This document shows positions 42,440 to 52,470 of a stretch of 64,000 nucleotides of DNA, one piece after another. Positions within the stretch are counted from its first letter, which is position 1. Every line of letters starts with the position of its first letter. A program made the translations under genes and the position numbers. The stretch spans positions 1,860,001-1,924,000 of the forward strand of contig OZ243931.1 of the NCBI GenBank assembly GCA_965214055.1, in the 5' to 3' direction. This DNA comes from WTGA01 sp965214055. GTDB lineage: Bacteria > Pseudomonadota > Gammaproteobacteria > Arenicellales > Poriferihabitantaceae. The notes under the pieces are model-generated. The model worked only from the letters and a program-made list of their open reading frames with translations. It had not been told where the DNA came from and did no database searches.

Positions 42440-42714
42440 AAGGGGAAGCAATGTACCCATTGCGGTCCGCCATGTCAATCATTCCGAGAGTGTTGGGTGC
42501 AATTCCAGATGTCCCTTTTTTTATTGAGACGAAATTTGTACCTGGAGGGAGCAACTTCGTCTGGTGGTCACCGTGCCGGGTCTTCGGTTTGGCGCATCAC
42601 AGGAGGAGGATGGGTATGTCCGGCACATTATTCCTGCCAAATCGCGTATGGCTATGTCAATCAATGTACAGATGGGGTATTCTCGCCGGGTCGAAAAATG
42701 TGCCAAACAGAACA

Positions 42715-43813
42715 ATGTCAAACCCCAACGAATTGAGAGAATCCCTGTCCCGTTCAGCAGTGCGTATTGAGGCACTAAGGGGGTATCTTTGACTATGGGA
42801 ACAAGAAGGAACGTTTGGAAGAGGTTGATTTAATACTGGAAAACCCGGCGATCTGGAACAACCCGGGCCAGGCACAACAACTGGGCCGGGAACGTGCGGA
42901 TCTGGAAAAGACGGTCGCAGGACTGGATCAGCTTGGAAGGTTGATTGCCGAGGCCAATGAACTGCTGGAACTGGCATGGATGGAAGACGATGCCGAGACA
43001 TTGGAAGAGGTGGGCCGGGAAGTGGAGTCCATTGAGGGCAGTCTGGATCAAATGGAATTCAGAAGAATGTTCCGGGGGGAGGTGGATATCAACAATGCCT
43101 TTATTGATATCCAGTCAGGTTCCGGGGGGACGGAAGCCCAGGACTGGGCAGAGATGTTGTTGAGAATGTATACACGATGGGCAGAAGATCAGGCGTACCG
43201 GATCGACCTGATAGATCGGTCTTCGGGTGATGTTGCCGGGATCAAGAGTGCGACGCTGAAAATATCCGGAGAATACGCATACGGGTCCCTGCGAACCGAG
43301 ACAGGGGTTCATCGACTGGTCAGGAAAAGTCCGTTTGATTCCGGGAATCGCCGGCATACTTCTTTTGCTTCGGTATTCGCTTACCCTGAAATTGATGACA
43401 GTTTCGAAATCACCATAAACCCCGCAGACCTTCGTGTTGACACCTATCGCTCCAGTGGTGCAGGGGGACAACATGTCAATAAAACAGATTCTGCGGTGCG
43501 GCTCACCCATCACCCAAGCGGAATCGTGGTACAGTGCCAGAATGACCGTTCCCAGCACAGAAACCGGGATGAAGCGATGTCCATGCTCAAAGCGAAGCTC
43601 TATGAGGCGGAAATACAGAAACGACGGGAAGAACGGCAAATCGAGGAAGAAGGGAAATCCGATATTGGATGGGGAAGCCAGATCCGGTCCTATGTCCTCG
43701 ACCAGTCCAGGATCAAGGATTTGCGCACGGGTGTGGAGACCGGAAATACCCAGGCGGTCCTGGATGGGTCTCTCAACCAATTCATTGAAGCGAGCCTGAA
43801 AGCGGGCTTGTAA
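42715..43813 (+). CDS. prfB: Peptide chain release factor 2, with programmed +1 frameshift
   Basis: Translation starts at ATG 42715 (MSNPNELRESL), runs 25 codons to CTT and meets TGA at 42790-42792. A +1 slip at CTTT continues from 42791 to the stop at 43811-43813. The product is 365 residues, exactly the E. coli RF2 length. It has the stop-codon-reading tripeptide SPF (VRKSPFDSG) and the catalytic GGQ loop (SSGAGGQHVNKTDSAVRLTH). RF2 releases at UAA and UGA, so the in-frame UGA gives autoregulation. prfB-lysS linkage is typical. Confidence 0.97.
42778..42793 (+). promoter_or_regulatory. RF2 programmed frameshift site
   Basis: AGGGGG (42778-42783) is the internal Shine-Dalgarno stimulator, followed at the standard distance by TAT CTT TGA C. 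It is identical to the well-studied E. coli prfB shift site. Confidence 0.97.
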
Positions 43814-43858
43814 ATCACAGGGTGGCCAATCAATGGATGGAAGAAAACCTTAAAATCG

Positions 43859-45388
43859 GTGAACCAGAAAAAAATGAGCCAAGAAAGTGATCAGGTTCAG
43901 CAGCGGCGCAGGAAACTGGCCTTTCTGCGGGAACGGGGAGAGGCCTTTCCCAACGACTTCAGGAGAGATGCGCTGGCGGGAGAGCTGCAGGGAAAATATG
44001 CGGATGACCTGGATGGTGTGAAAACCGCCGGGATTCGCGTGAAGGTATGTGGTCGGCTGATGAGTCGAAGAATCATGGGCAAGGCCAGTTTCGCTCACAT
44101 CCAGGACATGTCCGGACGGATACAGCTTTTTCTGCAACGCGACAGCCTGGCAGAAAATGTCTACAACGAAGAGTTCAAAAAATATGATATCGGCGATATT
44201 GTCGGTGCACAGGGGGAGCTTTTCCACACCAGGACAGGGGAACTGAGTGTCCGGGTGGAGCAGATTCGGCTGCTCACCAAATCACTGCATCCATTGCCGG
44301 AAAAGTTTCATGGGCTGACGGATGTAGAACTGCGGTACCGTCAACGCTATGTTGACTTGATCATGAACGAACAGACCCGCTCCCTGTTTGCGGACCGTTC
44401 CCGGATTATTCAGTATATCCGGGATTTCATGACTCACGGGTTGTTTCTCGAAGTCGAGACGCCGATGATGCATCCGATACCCGGGGGTGCGGCGGCCCGT
44501 CCGTTCAAAACCCATCACAACGCGTTGAACCGGGAATTGTTTCTTCGGGTCGCTCCGGAGCTTTATCTGAAACGCCTGGTTGTGGGTGGGTTCGAGCGGG
44601 TATTTGAAATTAACCGCAATTTCAGGAACGAAGGGATCAGTACCCGGCACAACCCTGAATTCACCATGCTTGAGTTTTACTGGGCCTATGCGGATCATGA
44701 AGACCTCATGGACCTGACTGAGCGGCTGATGCGCGGTCTGTGTGAGGCCATTACCGGCCGGCAATGGCTGGAATACCAGGGGCAGCGTCTGGACTTTTCC
44801 CAACCCTTCGTCCGCCTGACACTGCTGGAGTCCATCAGCCACTTCAATCCGGAAATTGATCCATCCCGGCTAACCGGCCTTGAGGATATCTCGGTGCTGG
44901 CCCGGGAACTGGGGGTCGAGGTGAAACCCGGAGATGGAATCGGCAAATTGCAGATGGAGATTTTCGAAAAAACCGTCGAGAACCGGATTGTGGACCCCAC
45001 CTTTATCACGGGATACCCGGTAGAGGTCTCCCCCCTGTCCAGGCGGAACGATGGGCAGCCGGAAATATGCGACCGGTTCGAGTTTTTTATGGCTGGCTAT
45101 GAAATCGCCAACGGCTTTTCTGAACTCAATGACTACGAAGACCAGGATGCAAGATTCCGCGCACAGGTGGCAGAAAAGGAGGCCGGCGACCCCGAAGCCA
45201 TGCATTACGATTCGGATTACATTCTGGCACTGGAATACGGCATGCCGCCCACCGCTGGGGAAGGCATCGGAATCGATCGGCTGGTCATGGTTCTCACCGA
45301 CAGCGCATCAATCCGGGATGTCATGCTGTTCCCGCACTTGCGGGACGGGGCGGGGATGCACAAAGGAGTGAAGGACCATGCCGGGTAA
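43859..45388 (+). CDS. lysS: Lysyl-tRNA synthetase (class II)
   Basis: A 509-residue enzyme if started at GTG 43859; ATG 43874 (MSQESDQVQQRRRKL, 504 residues) is an equally good start and neither has a clear ribosome binding site. An N-terminal OB-fold anticodon-binding domain precedes the class II core: motif 2 FRNEGISTRHNPEFTMLEFYWAY and motif 3 GIGIDRLVMVLTDSASIRDVMLFP. It begins 46 bp after prfB. Confidence 0.96.
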   Translation: MNQKKMSQESDQVQQRRRKLAFLRERGEAFPNDFRRDALAGELQGKYADDLDGVKTAGIRVKVCGRLMSRRIMGKASFAHIQDMSGRIQLFLQRDSLAENVYNEEFKKYDIGDIVGAQGELFHTRTGELSVRVEQIRLLTKSLHPLPEKFHGLTDVELRYRQRYVDLIMNEQTRSLFADRSRIIQYIRDFMTHGLFLEVETPMMHPIPGGAAARPFKTHHNALNRELFLRVAPELYLKRLVVGGFERVFEINRNFRNEGISTRHNPEFTMLEFYWAYADHEDLMDLTERLMRGLCEAITGRQWLEYQGQRLDFSQPFVRLTLLESISHFNPEIDPSRLTGLEDISVLARELGVEVKPGDGIGKLQMEIFEKTVENRIVDPTFITGYPVEVSPLSRRNDGQPEICDRFEFFMAGYEIANGFSELNDYEDQDARFRAQVAEKEAGDPEAMHYDSDYILALEYGMPPTAGEGIGIDRLVMVLTDSASIRDVMLFPHLRDGAGMHKGVKDHAG

Positions 45389-45428
45389 CCCCCGGTCCAG
45401 GCTGGATGAGACCTGAGACAGTCCCCCC

Positions 45429-46676
45429 GTGATCAGGCCCCTGGAATTGATGATCGGGTTGCGCTATACCCGTGCCAAACGGCGAAATCATTTTATTTCG
45501 TTCATATCCATGACGTCCATGGCCGGGATAATCCTCGGGGTGTGGGCGTTGATCACCGTCATGTCCATCATGAATGGATTTCACAAGGACCTGCGGGACC
45601 GGATCCTTTTTGTCGTTTCCCATATCACCATCAGCAGTTTCGAGGGTGCACTGGAAAACTGGGGAGATGTATCGGACCAGATGACGGACCGTCCCGGGGT
45701 GGAGGCCCAGGCCCCCTTCATTCTCGGCCAGGGCATGCTGACAAAACGGTCCCGGGTCAAAGGAGCGCTGATACGGGGCATTGATCCCGAAAAGGAGAGG
45801 GAGGTTTCCGAGGTGCTGAACCACATCGTCGAGGGCCGTCCCGAGGCACTGCAGCCCGGTGAGTTCGGGATCATCCTGGGTCGGGGGCTTGCCCGGTCCC
45901 TGGGGGTGGCGGTGGGTGAGAAAGTCACGGTGGTGGCCCCCAAGGGCAAGGTCAGCCCGGCAGGGCTGTTGCCCAGGATGAAGCGTTTCACCGTGATCGG
46001 CTTGTTTGAAATTGACATGTATGAGTATGACAGCGGGATTGCCCTGATCCATATCGAGGATGCCGCCCGGCTTCTTGACCTGGGAGAAAAGATCAGCGGG
46101 CTGCGATTGAAGCTGGAGAATGTGGAACACGCCCGTCGTATCAGCAGGGAACTCGCCGGTGAAATCGGACACCGGGTCAGGATTCGTGACTGGACCATGG
46201 AGCACGCCAATTTTTTCCGGGCACTGGAGATCGAAAAACGGGTGGTATTTATCGTCCTGCTGCTGATTGTTGCGGTGGCCGCATTCAACATCGTTTCCAC
46301 CCTGGTCATGATTGTGACCGACAAGCAGTCCGACGTTGCGATTCTCAGAACCCTGGGAATGAGCCCGGGCAGCATCATGAAGATATTCATGGTCCAGGGA
46401 ACCGTCATCGGGATTGTGGGCACGGTTCTTGGGGGTATTCTTGGCGTGATTACCGCGCTGAATGTCGAAACACTGATTCCGGCCATCGAATCGTTCTTCA
46501 ATACGGAGCTGTTTCCTTCGGACATTTACCTGATCAGCGACTTTCCCGCGGAAATGCGCTGGGTGGATGTATCCCGCATTGTAGGCATTGCCCTGGTCAT
46601 GAGTTTCCTCGCGACCCTGTATCCCGCGTGGCGGGCATCCCGGGTACAGCCTGCCGACGCATTGAGGTTCGAGTAA
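45429..46676 (+). CDS. lolC: Lipoprotein-releasing ABC permease LolC/LolE
   Basis: A 415-residue inner-membrane protein with the LolC/E N-terminus ELMIGLRYTRAKRRNHFISFIS, one N-terminal and three C-terminal membrane segments around a large periplasmic domain. It works with LolD to release outer-membrane lipoproteins to LolA. Only one permease gene is present, so a single LolF-like protein may form a homodimer; a second copy could lie elsewhere. Start is GTG 45429. It overlaps lolD by one base. Confidence 0.92.
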   Translation: MIRPLELMIGLRYTRAKRRNHFISFISMTSMAGIILGVWALITVMSIMNGFHKDLRDRILFVVSHITISSFEGALENWGDVSDQMTDRPGVEAQAPFILGQGMLTKRSRVKGALIRGIDPEKEREVSEVLNHIVEGRPEALQPGEFGIILGRGLARSLGVAVGEKVTVVAPKGKVSPAGLLPRMKRFTVIGLFEIDMYEYDSGIALIHIEDAARLLDLGEKISGLRLKLENVEHARRISRELAGEIGHRVRIRDWTMEHANFFRALEIEKRVVFIVLLLIVAVAAFNIVSTLVMIVTDKQSDVAILRTLGMSPGSIMKIFMVQGTVIGIVGTVLGGILGVITALNVETLIPAIESFFNTELFPSDIYLISDFPAEMRWVDVSRIVGIALVMSFLATLYPAWRASRVQPADALRFE

Positions 46677-47374
46677 TGCCTGCTGTCGACCCGGAATCCG
46701 TTGTGCTTTGCAGGGAGGTTTCGAAAACGTTCACGGAAGGCGGACTGAGTGTAGAAGTGCTTTGTAATGTCAATCTCAGTGTCGCCAGAGGGGACCAGGT
46801 GGCCATTGTCGGGGCCTCTGGGTCCGGAAAGAGCACCCTGCTGCATCTTCTGGGCGGACTGGCTGAGCCAACAATCGGCGAAGTGCGGGTTGATAACCGG
46901 AATCTCAGCGAGTTGTCCCACAAGAAAAGAGGGGAACTGCGCAACCGGTCCCTTGGCTTTGTGTACCAGTTTCATCACCTGCTGCCGGAGTTTTCTGCCC
47001 TTGAAAATGTGGCCATGCCATTGCTGATCCGAAAAACGGGGGGTCAGACCGCCCTTTCTGCTGCCCGGAGCCTGCTGGACCGGGTAGGACTGGTCCACCG
47101 TTTGGATCACAAGCCGGGGGAATTGTCCGGGGGAGAGCGCCAGCGGGTAGCCATCGCCAGGGCAATGGTATCCAGGCCAAAATGCATCATTGCCGATGAA
47201 CCCACCGGCAACCTTGATTCCAGTTCCGCTGAAGCCATTCATGAGTTGTTGATCGACCTGAACCGGGAAAACCGGACCAGCCTGATTGTCGCCACCCACA
47301 ATCCCGGTCTTGCGGGAAAGATGGAACGGATCGTGCGGATTGAAAACGGCGCGTTGCGTCCGGTGGCCCCCTGA
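46676..47374 (+). CDS. lolD: Lipoprotein-releasing system ATPase LolD
   Basis: A 232-residue ABC ATPase: Walker A GASGSGKST, Q-loop FVYQFHHLLPEF (the LolD/MacB family hallmark), signature LSGGERQRVAIARAM, Walker B CIIADEPTGNLD and a switch histidine in VATHN. ATG 46676 follows the permease stop by overlap; an open extension upstream is not used. It powers lipoprotein extraction. Confidence 0.95.
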   Translation: MPAVDPESVVLCREVSKTFTEGGLSVEVLCNVNLSVARGDQVAIVGASGSGKSTLLHLLGGLAEPTIGEVRVDNRNLSELSHKKRGELRNRSLGFVYQFHHLLPEFSALENVAMPLLIRKTGGQTALSAARSLLDRVGLVHRLDHKPGELSGGERQRVAIARAMVSRPKCIIADEPTGNLDSSSAEAIHELLIDLNRENRTSLIVATHNPGLAGKMERIVRIENGALRPVAP

Positions 47375-47556
47375 CTCCAGCGGCCATGAAAACGGCATTT
47401 CCCATTGATTCCGGCGCTGGCTTCCTTTCGGATGTTCCAGGACCCATCAGGAGTGCCGGAAGCGACTCCGGTCTTCGGTCCAGACTTCATGAATGCGTGC
47501 GCCGTGGGGTTCCCTGAAGCCCCCGGGACGAGGCCTGCTAGAATGATTGACTGGGG

Positions 47557-48147
47557 ATGTCACTGAAAAACTGCCAGTACTGGATTTTTGACATGGATGG
47601 GACGCTGACCCTGCCTATCCACGACTTTGAAGCGATCAGGCGGCAAATTGGCATCCCGTCCGGGACCCCCATTCTTGAAGCCATTGCACAAATGCCCCAG
47701 GCTGAAGCGACCCGGGTCGCCCACCGTCTCCATGACCTGGAAATGGAACTTGCCTACCGGGCCCAGCCACAGCCGGAAGTCAAAAATGTATTGGATGCCC
47801 TTGCCCACCAGGGCAGGGAGATGGGAATACTGACTCGAAACGGTCGGGAAATTACCCGGGCCACCCTGAAAGCCATCGGGCTTGAAAAATACTTTGACCG
47901 TGAATCCATCATATGCCGGGACACCTGCCCGCCCAAACCCCGGCCGGACGGCGTGCACCACCTGCTGAAACGGTGGGGCGCGGCCAAGGAGGCAGCCGTC
48001 ATTGTCGGGGATTATCTCTACGATGTACAGGCGGGCTTTGAAGCCGGCATCCAGACCGTCCATTTCGATTGTCAGGGTCTCTTTCCCTGGCCTGAATATA
48101 CCCACCACAGAATCACCCGCCTGGGGGACCTGAAAAGCATGATTTAA
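47557..48147 (+). CDS. HAD-superfamily phosphatase (phosphoglycolate-phosphatase-like)
   Basis: A 196-residue protein with HAD motif I FDMDGTLT (Asp12, Asp14), motif II GILTRNGRE, a lysine in CPPKPRPDG and motif IV VIVGDYLYD. The cap insertion between residues 20 and 75 is short, as in subclass IA. The substrate cannot be deduced. It is convergent with the oxygenase gene, and the two stop codons overlap (48144-48147). Confidence 0.85.
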   Translation: MSLKNCQYWIFDMDGTLTLPIHDFEAIRRQIGIPSGTPILEAIAQMPQAEATRVAHRLHDLEMELAYRAQPQPEVKNVLDALAHQGREMGILTRNGREITRATLKAIGLEKYFDRESIICRDTCPPKPRPDGVHHLLKRWGAAKEAAVIVGDYLYDVQAGFEAGIQTVHFDCQGLFPWPEYTHHRITRLGDLKSMI

Positions 48148-48986
48148 GCAGGAGGCCCGTCCTGCCCGCGGGGCCACAGCTGGGGGAAAAAGGACCCTTC
48201 CAGCGCGTCGCCATCCCGGTAGCCTGCTGCCTCCATCATTGCCCGCTCCGCCTTGGCCCAGTCACCGCGATATCGGATCGCTCCATCTTCTGCTGTCATT
48301 CTCAGTGTGTAACGTCGCCCAGGTTCGGTGGTGGTGACATTTTTCAGGCTGCCGTGGAGAGTCCGCATGTCGAAAAACACGCAATCCCCCGGTTCAAGAT
48401 CAAACCGCAGGAGGTCGTACTGGTCGGGATTCCCGTTGATGTCCGGGGGCAGGTCGTATTTCTGCCCGTTGACAACCCCGGGGGCGCCCCCCAGTTCGTG
48501 ACCATCATTGAAAAAGACCCGCATGAACAGCTTGTCCCATAAATGCGATCCCCGTACCCAGCACAGGCTGTTTTCCTTTTTCACCGGTTCCAGGGGCAGC
48601 CACAACACGCACATCGTGCCGGTGAAATCAAAATATGAAATATCGTGATGGAACGGTGCCATGGCAGTCGACCCGGCTTCCCGCATAAACCAGTTGTCCA
48701 TGACCAGGTTGATCCGGGCTGCATCCATCAATTCCGCTGCGAGGGGCGCCGCGGGAGAATTAAAAATAAAGTCCTGGAATCCCTCGAACCGGCTCCAGCT
48801 CCAGAAATCCTCATAATAGGCCGGTTTGGATGGATCCAGGCTGTGGTTGTGCAGGGACCGGCTTGGCAAGTCAAAGGACGCATTGATTGCATGGTCCAGT
48901 ACGTCAATCCAATGGAGTGAAAATTGCTGTTTCAGATGGACGACACCATCCCGGTGGAATGAATCAATTGTTTTCTGGTCCAGCAT
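48144..48986 (-). CDS. Phytanoyl-CoA dioxygenase family protein (2OG-Fe(II) oxygenase)
   Basis: A 280-residue PhyH-like enzyme. Iron ligands are His113 and Asp115 (FHHDISYFDF) and His211 (TLHGSLKN); Arg224/Arg225 in GRRYTLRM would bind 2-oxoglutarate. The remaining motif VRGSHLWDK is typical of the family. It lies 11 bp downstream of the ABC exporter and is probably co-transcribed with it. Substrate unknown; PhyH proteins hydroxylate many small molecules besides phytanoyl-CoA. Confidence 0.88.
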   Translation of the reverse strand: MLDQKTIDSFHRDGVVHLKQQFSLHWIDVLDHAINASFDLPSRSLHNHSLDPSKPAYYEDFWSWSRFEGFQDFIFNSPAAPLAAELMDAARINLVMDNWFMREAGSTAMAPFHHDISYFDFTGTMCVLWLPLEPVKKENSLCWVRGSHLWDKLFMRVFFNDGHELGGAPGVVNGQKYDLPPDINGNPDQYDLLRFDLEPGDCVFFDMRTLHGSLKNVTTTEPGRRYTLRMTAEDGAIRYRGDWAKAERAMMEAAGYRDGDALEGSFFPQLWPRGQDGPPA

Positions 48987-48997
48987 GATGCCTCCCT

Positions 48998-50872
48998 TCA
49001 GGCTACTTTGTCCGGTTGAACCATGTCATAGGCCAGGAACCCTCCGGACTGCCGGGCCCAGAGCTGGCTGTACAGGCCCCCGAGCTTGAGCAGTTCGTCA
49101 TGGCTGCCCTGTTCGACAATTTCCCCGGCATCCATGATCACCAGTCGGTCCAGCGAGGCGATGGTTGACAACCGGTGCGCAATGGCGATCACGGTTTTCC
49201 CCTTCATCAGGTTGTACAGGTTGTCCTGAATGGCCGCTTCCACCTCGGAATCCAACGCACTGGTGGCTTCATCCAGGATCATTATGGGGGCATCCTTCAG
49301 CAGGACACGAGCAATAGCGATACGTTGCCGCTGTCCGCCGGACAGCTTTACCCCGCGTTCTCCCACATGGGCCTGGTACCCGCGATTGCCTTCCGGATCC
49401 ACGAGTTCCCGGATAAACTCATCGGCCTTGGCCTGTTTGGCAGCTGCAATGACAGATTCCATGGTGGCATTTTCATTGCCATAACAGATATTGTCAAACA
49501 CAGATCGGTGAAGCAGGGAGGTATCCTGGTTCACCATTGCGACCCGGGACCTCAGGCTGTCCTGGCGAACCTCCCGGATATCCTGCCCATCAATGGTGAT
49601 CCGGCCCTGCTCAAGGTCATAGAACCGCAGCAACAGGTTGACGAGTGTGGATTTTCCGGCTCCGGATCGTCCAACGATGCCGATCTTTTCGCCCCCCTGG
49701 ATGCAAAGCTGTAAATTTTCGATGGCGGCGGCTTCCGCGTTGTTCTGCCCGTAATTGAAGCGGACATTTTCATACCGGATCAACCCATTGTGAACAACCA
49801 GGGTGTCCGCACCAGGGTGGTCGACGATGGAAATGTCCCGGGAGATGGTTGCGATACCATCTTCCACCACCCCGATGTTTTCGAACAGCGTCCAGATTTC
49901 CCAGACCACCCATTGGGACATTCCCTGAAGCCGTATGACCAGGCCGAGAGCAAAAGCCATGGCTCCGGTGGTGACCGCATCCAGGTGCCACAACCAGATT
50001 GCACTGGCCGCCACGCTGAACAAAAGCGCTGAGTTGATGAGAGTGAGAAATACCGACAGTTTGGTTGCCAACCGCATCTGCCGATATACCGAGTCCAGGA
50101 AAATCTCCATCCCCCGCCGGGCATAACGGTCTTCATGGCGGGTGTGGGTGAACATTTTCACCGTGCTGATATTGGTATAACTGTCCACCACCCGGCCGGT
50201 TACCATGGAACGGGCCTCGGCCTGTTCCATGGAAACATTTCTGAGCCTGGGCACGAAATGGTACAGAATGACAAGATAACAGGTCAGCCATCCGATCATC
50301 GGAAAGGTCATGCGAATATCACTGGTGGCAAACAGGATGACGGCACCGGTAAAGTAAATGGCGACATAGATCAGGACTTCTGTTATCTTGACGACCGTGT
50401 CCCGCACTCCAAGTGAGGTCTGCATCATTTTCGCCGCCACCCGGCCGGCAAAATCATCCTGGAAAAATTCGAGACTCTGCCGGAGCAGATAACGATGGGT
50501 TTGCCAGCGGGTGCGCATGGCGAAGTTGCCCAGTATGCCCTGGTGCAAAATGGTTTCGTACGTGAATTTCAGCAGTGGCAGGACAATCAATACCAACAGG
50601 CCGGCCATTACTATTTCCCCTTGATGCTCTTGCCAGAACGACTCGGGTTCTGCGCCGCTTAACCAGTCAACCAGATTGCCGACAAATGAAAACAGGAAAA
50701 CTTCAATGAGCGCAATGGTTGCCGACAATGCGGCGGCAACGATGATCAATGGGGTGAACGGTTTGGCATAGTGGACAATAAAACCGCCCAGAGTATCCGG
50801 GGGCCGGCCCGGCAGGGAGGTGGGGAAGGGGGTCCGGTATTTTTCAAGCCAGGTGAAGATCGCGTCAATCAA
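48998..50872 (-). CDS. ABC exporter with fused membrane and ATPase domains
   Basis: A 624-residue half-transporter from the proposed TTG at 50872, which gives an N-terminus (IDAIFTWLEKYRTPFP) like that of relatives; the frame extends to 51034 without homology. Six membrane helices lie in residues about 40-350 (for example GAVILFATSDIRMTF and VFLTLINSALLFSVAASAIWLW). The ATPase has Walker A GRSGAGKST, signature LSGGQRQRIAIARVL, Walker B IMILDEATSALD and the H-loop histidine in AHRLST. It belongs to the MsbA/lipid- and multidrug-export group. The following oxygenase may act on the exported compound or its precursor. Confidence 0.88.
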   Translation of the reverse strand: MIDAIFTWLEKYRTPFPTSLPGRPPDTLGGFIVHYAKPFTPLIIVAAALSATIALIEVFLFSFVGNLVDWLSGAEPESFWQEHQGEIVMAGLLVLIVLPLLKFTYETILHQGILGNFAMRTRWQTHRYLLRQSLEFFQDDFAGRVAAKMMQTSLGVRDTVVKITEVLIYVAIYFTGAVILFATSDIRMTFPMIGWLTCYLVILYHFVPRLRNVSMEQAEARSMVTGRVVDSYTNISTVKMFTHTRHEDRYARRGMEIFLDSVYRQMRLATKLSVFLTLINSALLFSVAASAIWLWHLDAVTTGAMAFALGLVIRLQGMSQWVVWEIWTLFENIGVVEDGIATISRDISIVDHPGADTLVVHNGLIRYENVRFNYGQNNAEAAAIENLQLCIQGGEKIGIVGRSGAGKSTLVNLLLRFYDLEQGRITIDGQDIREVRQDSLRSRVAMVNQDTSLLHRSVFDNICYGNENATMESVIAAAKQAKADEFIRELVDPEGNRGYQAHVGERGVKLSGGQRQRIAIARVLLKDAPIMILDEATSALDSEVEAAIQDNLYNLMKGKTVIAIAHRLSTIASLDRLVIMDAGEIVEQGSHDELLKLGGLYSQLWARQSGGFLAYDMVQPDKVA

Positions 50873-51206
50873 TTCGTATGGACCGTCAGGTAGGTGGAGA
50901 ATGCAACGATGATAATGGAAACCAAAATAATTGTGGTGGTTTAAATGAGGGGTTCCGTGTAACGGTTGTTTCCTGCCCGCCGCCATCATGGAGGTTTCCG
51001 GGACTACAATACAGAGGCAGGGTCCTTGCGGCACACACAGACCGGGATGATCATTTGCACCCGTTCACGGGGAAGGACGTATACAATACGCCCAGAAAAC
51101 TGAAAGCATAAATTGAACCGCAATATAGAAATTTTGAATTGATGAGGAAGTTTTTTTGGATTCTTTCAAGGCCGGGGTTACCGGGTGATGAGACGGGTGG
51201 GTCAGG
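50873..51206. other. Divergent intergenic region between ABC exporter and pcm
   Basis: About 330 bp. It should carry promoters in both directions. The A/T-rich part at 51100-51160 is the likely place, but no hexamer pair is convincing. No further gene was recognised. Confidence 0.45.
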
Positions 51207-51881
51207 ATGGCAGTGAACACGAATCGAAACCGACAGGGGATCGGCATGACCTCCCTGCGCACCCGTCGGCGGCTGATCGATCGTTTGCGAGACCGGGGGA
51301 TTACCAATGAAAAGGTTCTGAAGGCTATGCTCGAAACACCCCGCCACCTTTTTATTGATGAAGTGCTGGCCCACAAGGCATACGAAGACACGGCGCTGCC
51401 CATCGGTCACAACCAGACCATTTCCCAGCCGTTTATTGTGGCGTTGATGACGCAGATGGTGATGGACAACCGGGCTCCGGTCAAAAAGATCCTGGAAATC
51501 GGAACGGGGTGTGGTTATCAGACCGCGATCCTGTCTCTGCTTGTTAACTGGGTGTTCACCATTGAACGCATATCGGCCCTGCAGCAGGTCGCCAAAAACA
51601 GGCTTCCGGAACTTGGATATCGAAACGTAAGTTATCTGAATGGAGATGGTTTTTCCGGTTGGGAGAGCAACCAGCCCTTTGATGGAATCCTGGTCACGGC
51701 CGCTCCGGAAACGGTACCGGAAAAACTGGTGAATCAGCTTTCTGTCGGGGGGAAGCTGGTGGTTCCGGTAGGGGGCAGCAACTACCAGCGATTGCGAATC
51801 GTCACCAGGACCCATTGGGGGTATGACGAGGAACAACGGGAAGCGGTACGCTTCGTTCCGATGTTAGACGGAAAGGTCTGA
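51207..51881 (+). CDS. pcm: Protein-L-isoaspartate O-methyltransferase
   Basis: A 224-residue SAM-dependent enzyme that starts the repair of isoaspartyl residues in aged proteins. Motifs are PRHLFIDEVLAHKAYEDTALPIGHNQTISQP near the N-terminus (split over the substrate loop) and the SAM-binding EIGTGCGYQTAILS. An internal ATG 13 codons in (MTSLRTRRRL) is an alternative start. As in many gammaproteobacteria it is followed by yqaA and nlpD, but surE is not upstream. Confidence 0.94.
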   Translation: MAVNTNRNRQGIGMTSLRTRRRLIDRLRDRGITNEKVLKAMLETPRHLFIDEVLAHKAYEDTALPIGHNQTISQPFIVALMTQMVMDNRAPVKKILEIGTGCGYQTAILSLLVNWVFTIERISALQQVAKNRLPELGYRNVSYLNGDGFSGWESNQPFDGILVTAAPETVPEKLVNQLSVGGKLVVPVGGSNYQRLRIVTRTHWGYDEEQREAVRFVPMLDGKV

Positions 51882-51894
51882 ACAGGGAAAGAAA

Positions 51895-52470
51895 ATGAAG
51901 ATTTTTCGCCCGTTGTATGACAAGGCCATCCTGTGGTCGCGACACCCCCAGGCAGTCAAATATCTCGGGGGGGTCAGCTTCATCGAATCTTCATTTTTCC
52001 CGGTGCCAACGGCCATTATCCTGGTACCCATGGTGATGGCGAGAAGGGACCGGGCGTGGTGGCTGGCCGGTTATACCACCATTACCTCCGTTTTGGGTGG
52101 GGTTTTCGGCTATTTCATTGGGTTTTTTCTCTTTGACCAGGTGGGCCAGCCTATATTGGATTTTTACCAGCTACAGGATAAATTTGTAACCATGCAGGAG
52201 TGGTTCGATGTGTATGGCATCTGGGTCGTGTTTCTTGCCGGGCTGACCCCCATCCCCTACAAGTTGTTCACCATCACATCCGGCGTAATGAGCCTGAGTC
52301 TGATACCATTCACCCTGGCATCCCTGGTTGGTCGGTCATCACAGTTTTTCCTGATTGCTGCTCTGATCAGATGGGGGGGTGAAAAATCGGAGCCCATGCT
52401 GTATCAATACATGGAGTGGATTGGATGGGGTGTGCTGATCCTCGCTGTGGTCGGATATATGTTCATTTGA
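51895..52470 (+). CDS. yqaA: DedA/YqaA-family inner-membrane protein
   Basis: A 191-residue membrane protein with a SNARE-associated (VTT) domain: F-P-V-P-T region in FIESSFFPVPTAIILVPM, G-x-x-x-G in GGVFGYFIGFFLF, and the hallmark FLAGLTPIPYKLFTITSG. Four to five membrane segments. DedA-related proteins act in envelope homeostasis, several as lipid-carrier translocases. It lies 13 bp after pcm and overlaps nlpD by one base. Confidence 0.9.
   Translation: MKIFRPLYDKAILWSRHPQAVKYLGGVSFIESSFFPVPTAIILVPMVMARRDRAWWLAGYTTITSVLGGVFGYFIGFFLFDQVGQPILDFYQLQDKFVTMQEWFDVYGIWVVFLAGLTPIPYKLFTITSGVMSLSLIPFTLASLVGRSSQFFLIAALIRWGGEKSEPMLYQYMEWIGWGVLILAVVGYMFI

Noticed and set aside
42715..42815. Apparent frameshift or sequencing error at the start of prfB
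   Set aside because: The TGA follows the exact AGGGGG-TAT-CTT motif of programmed RF2 frameshifting; the joined product has the normal length of 365 residues.
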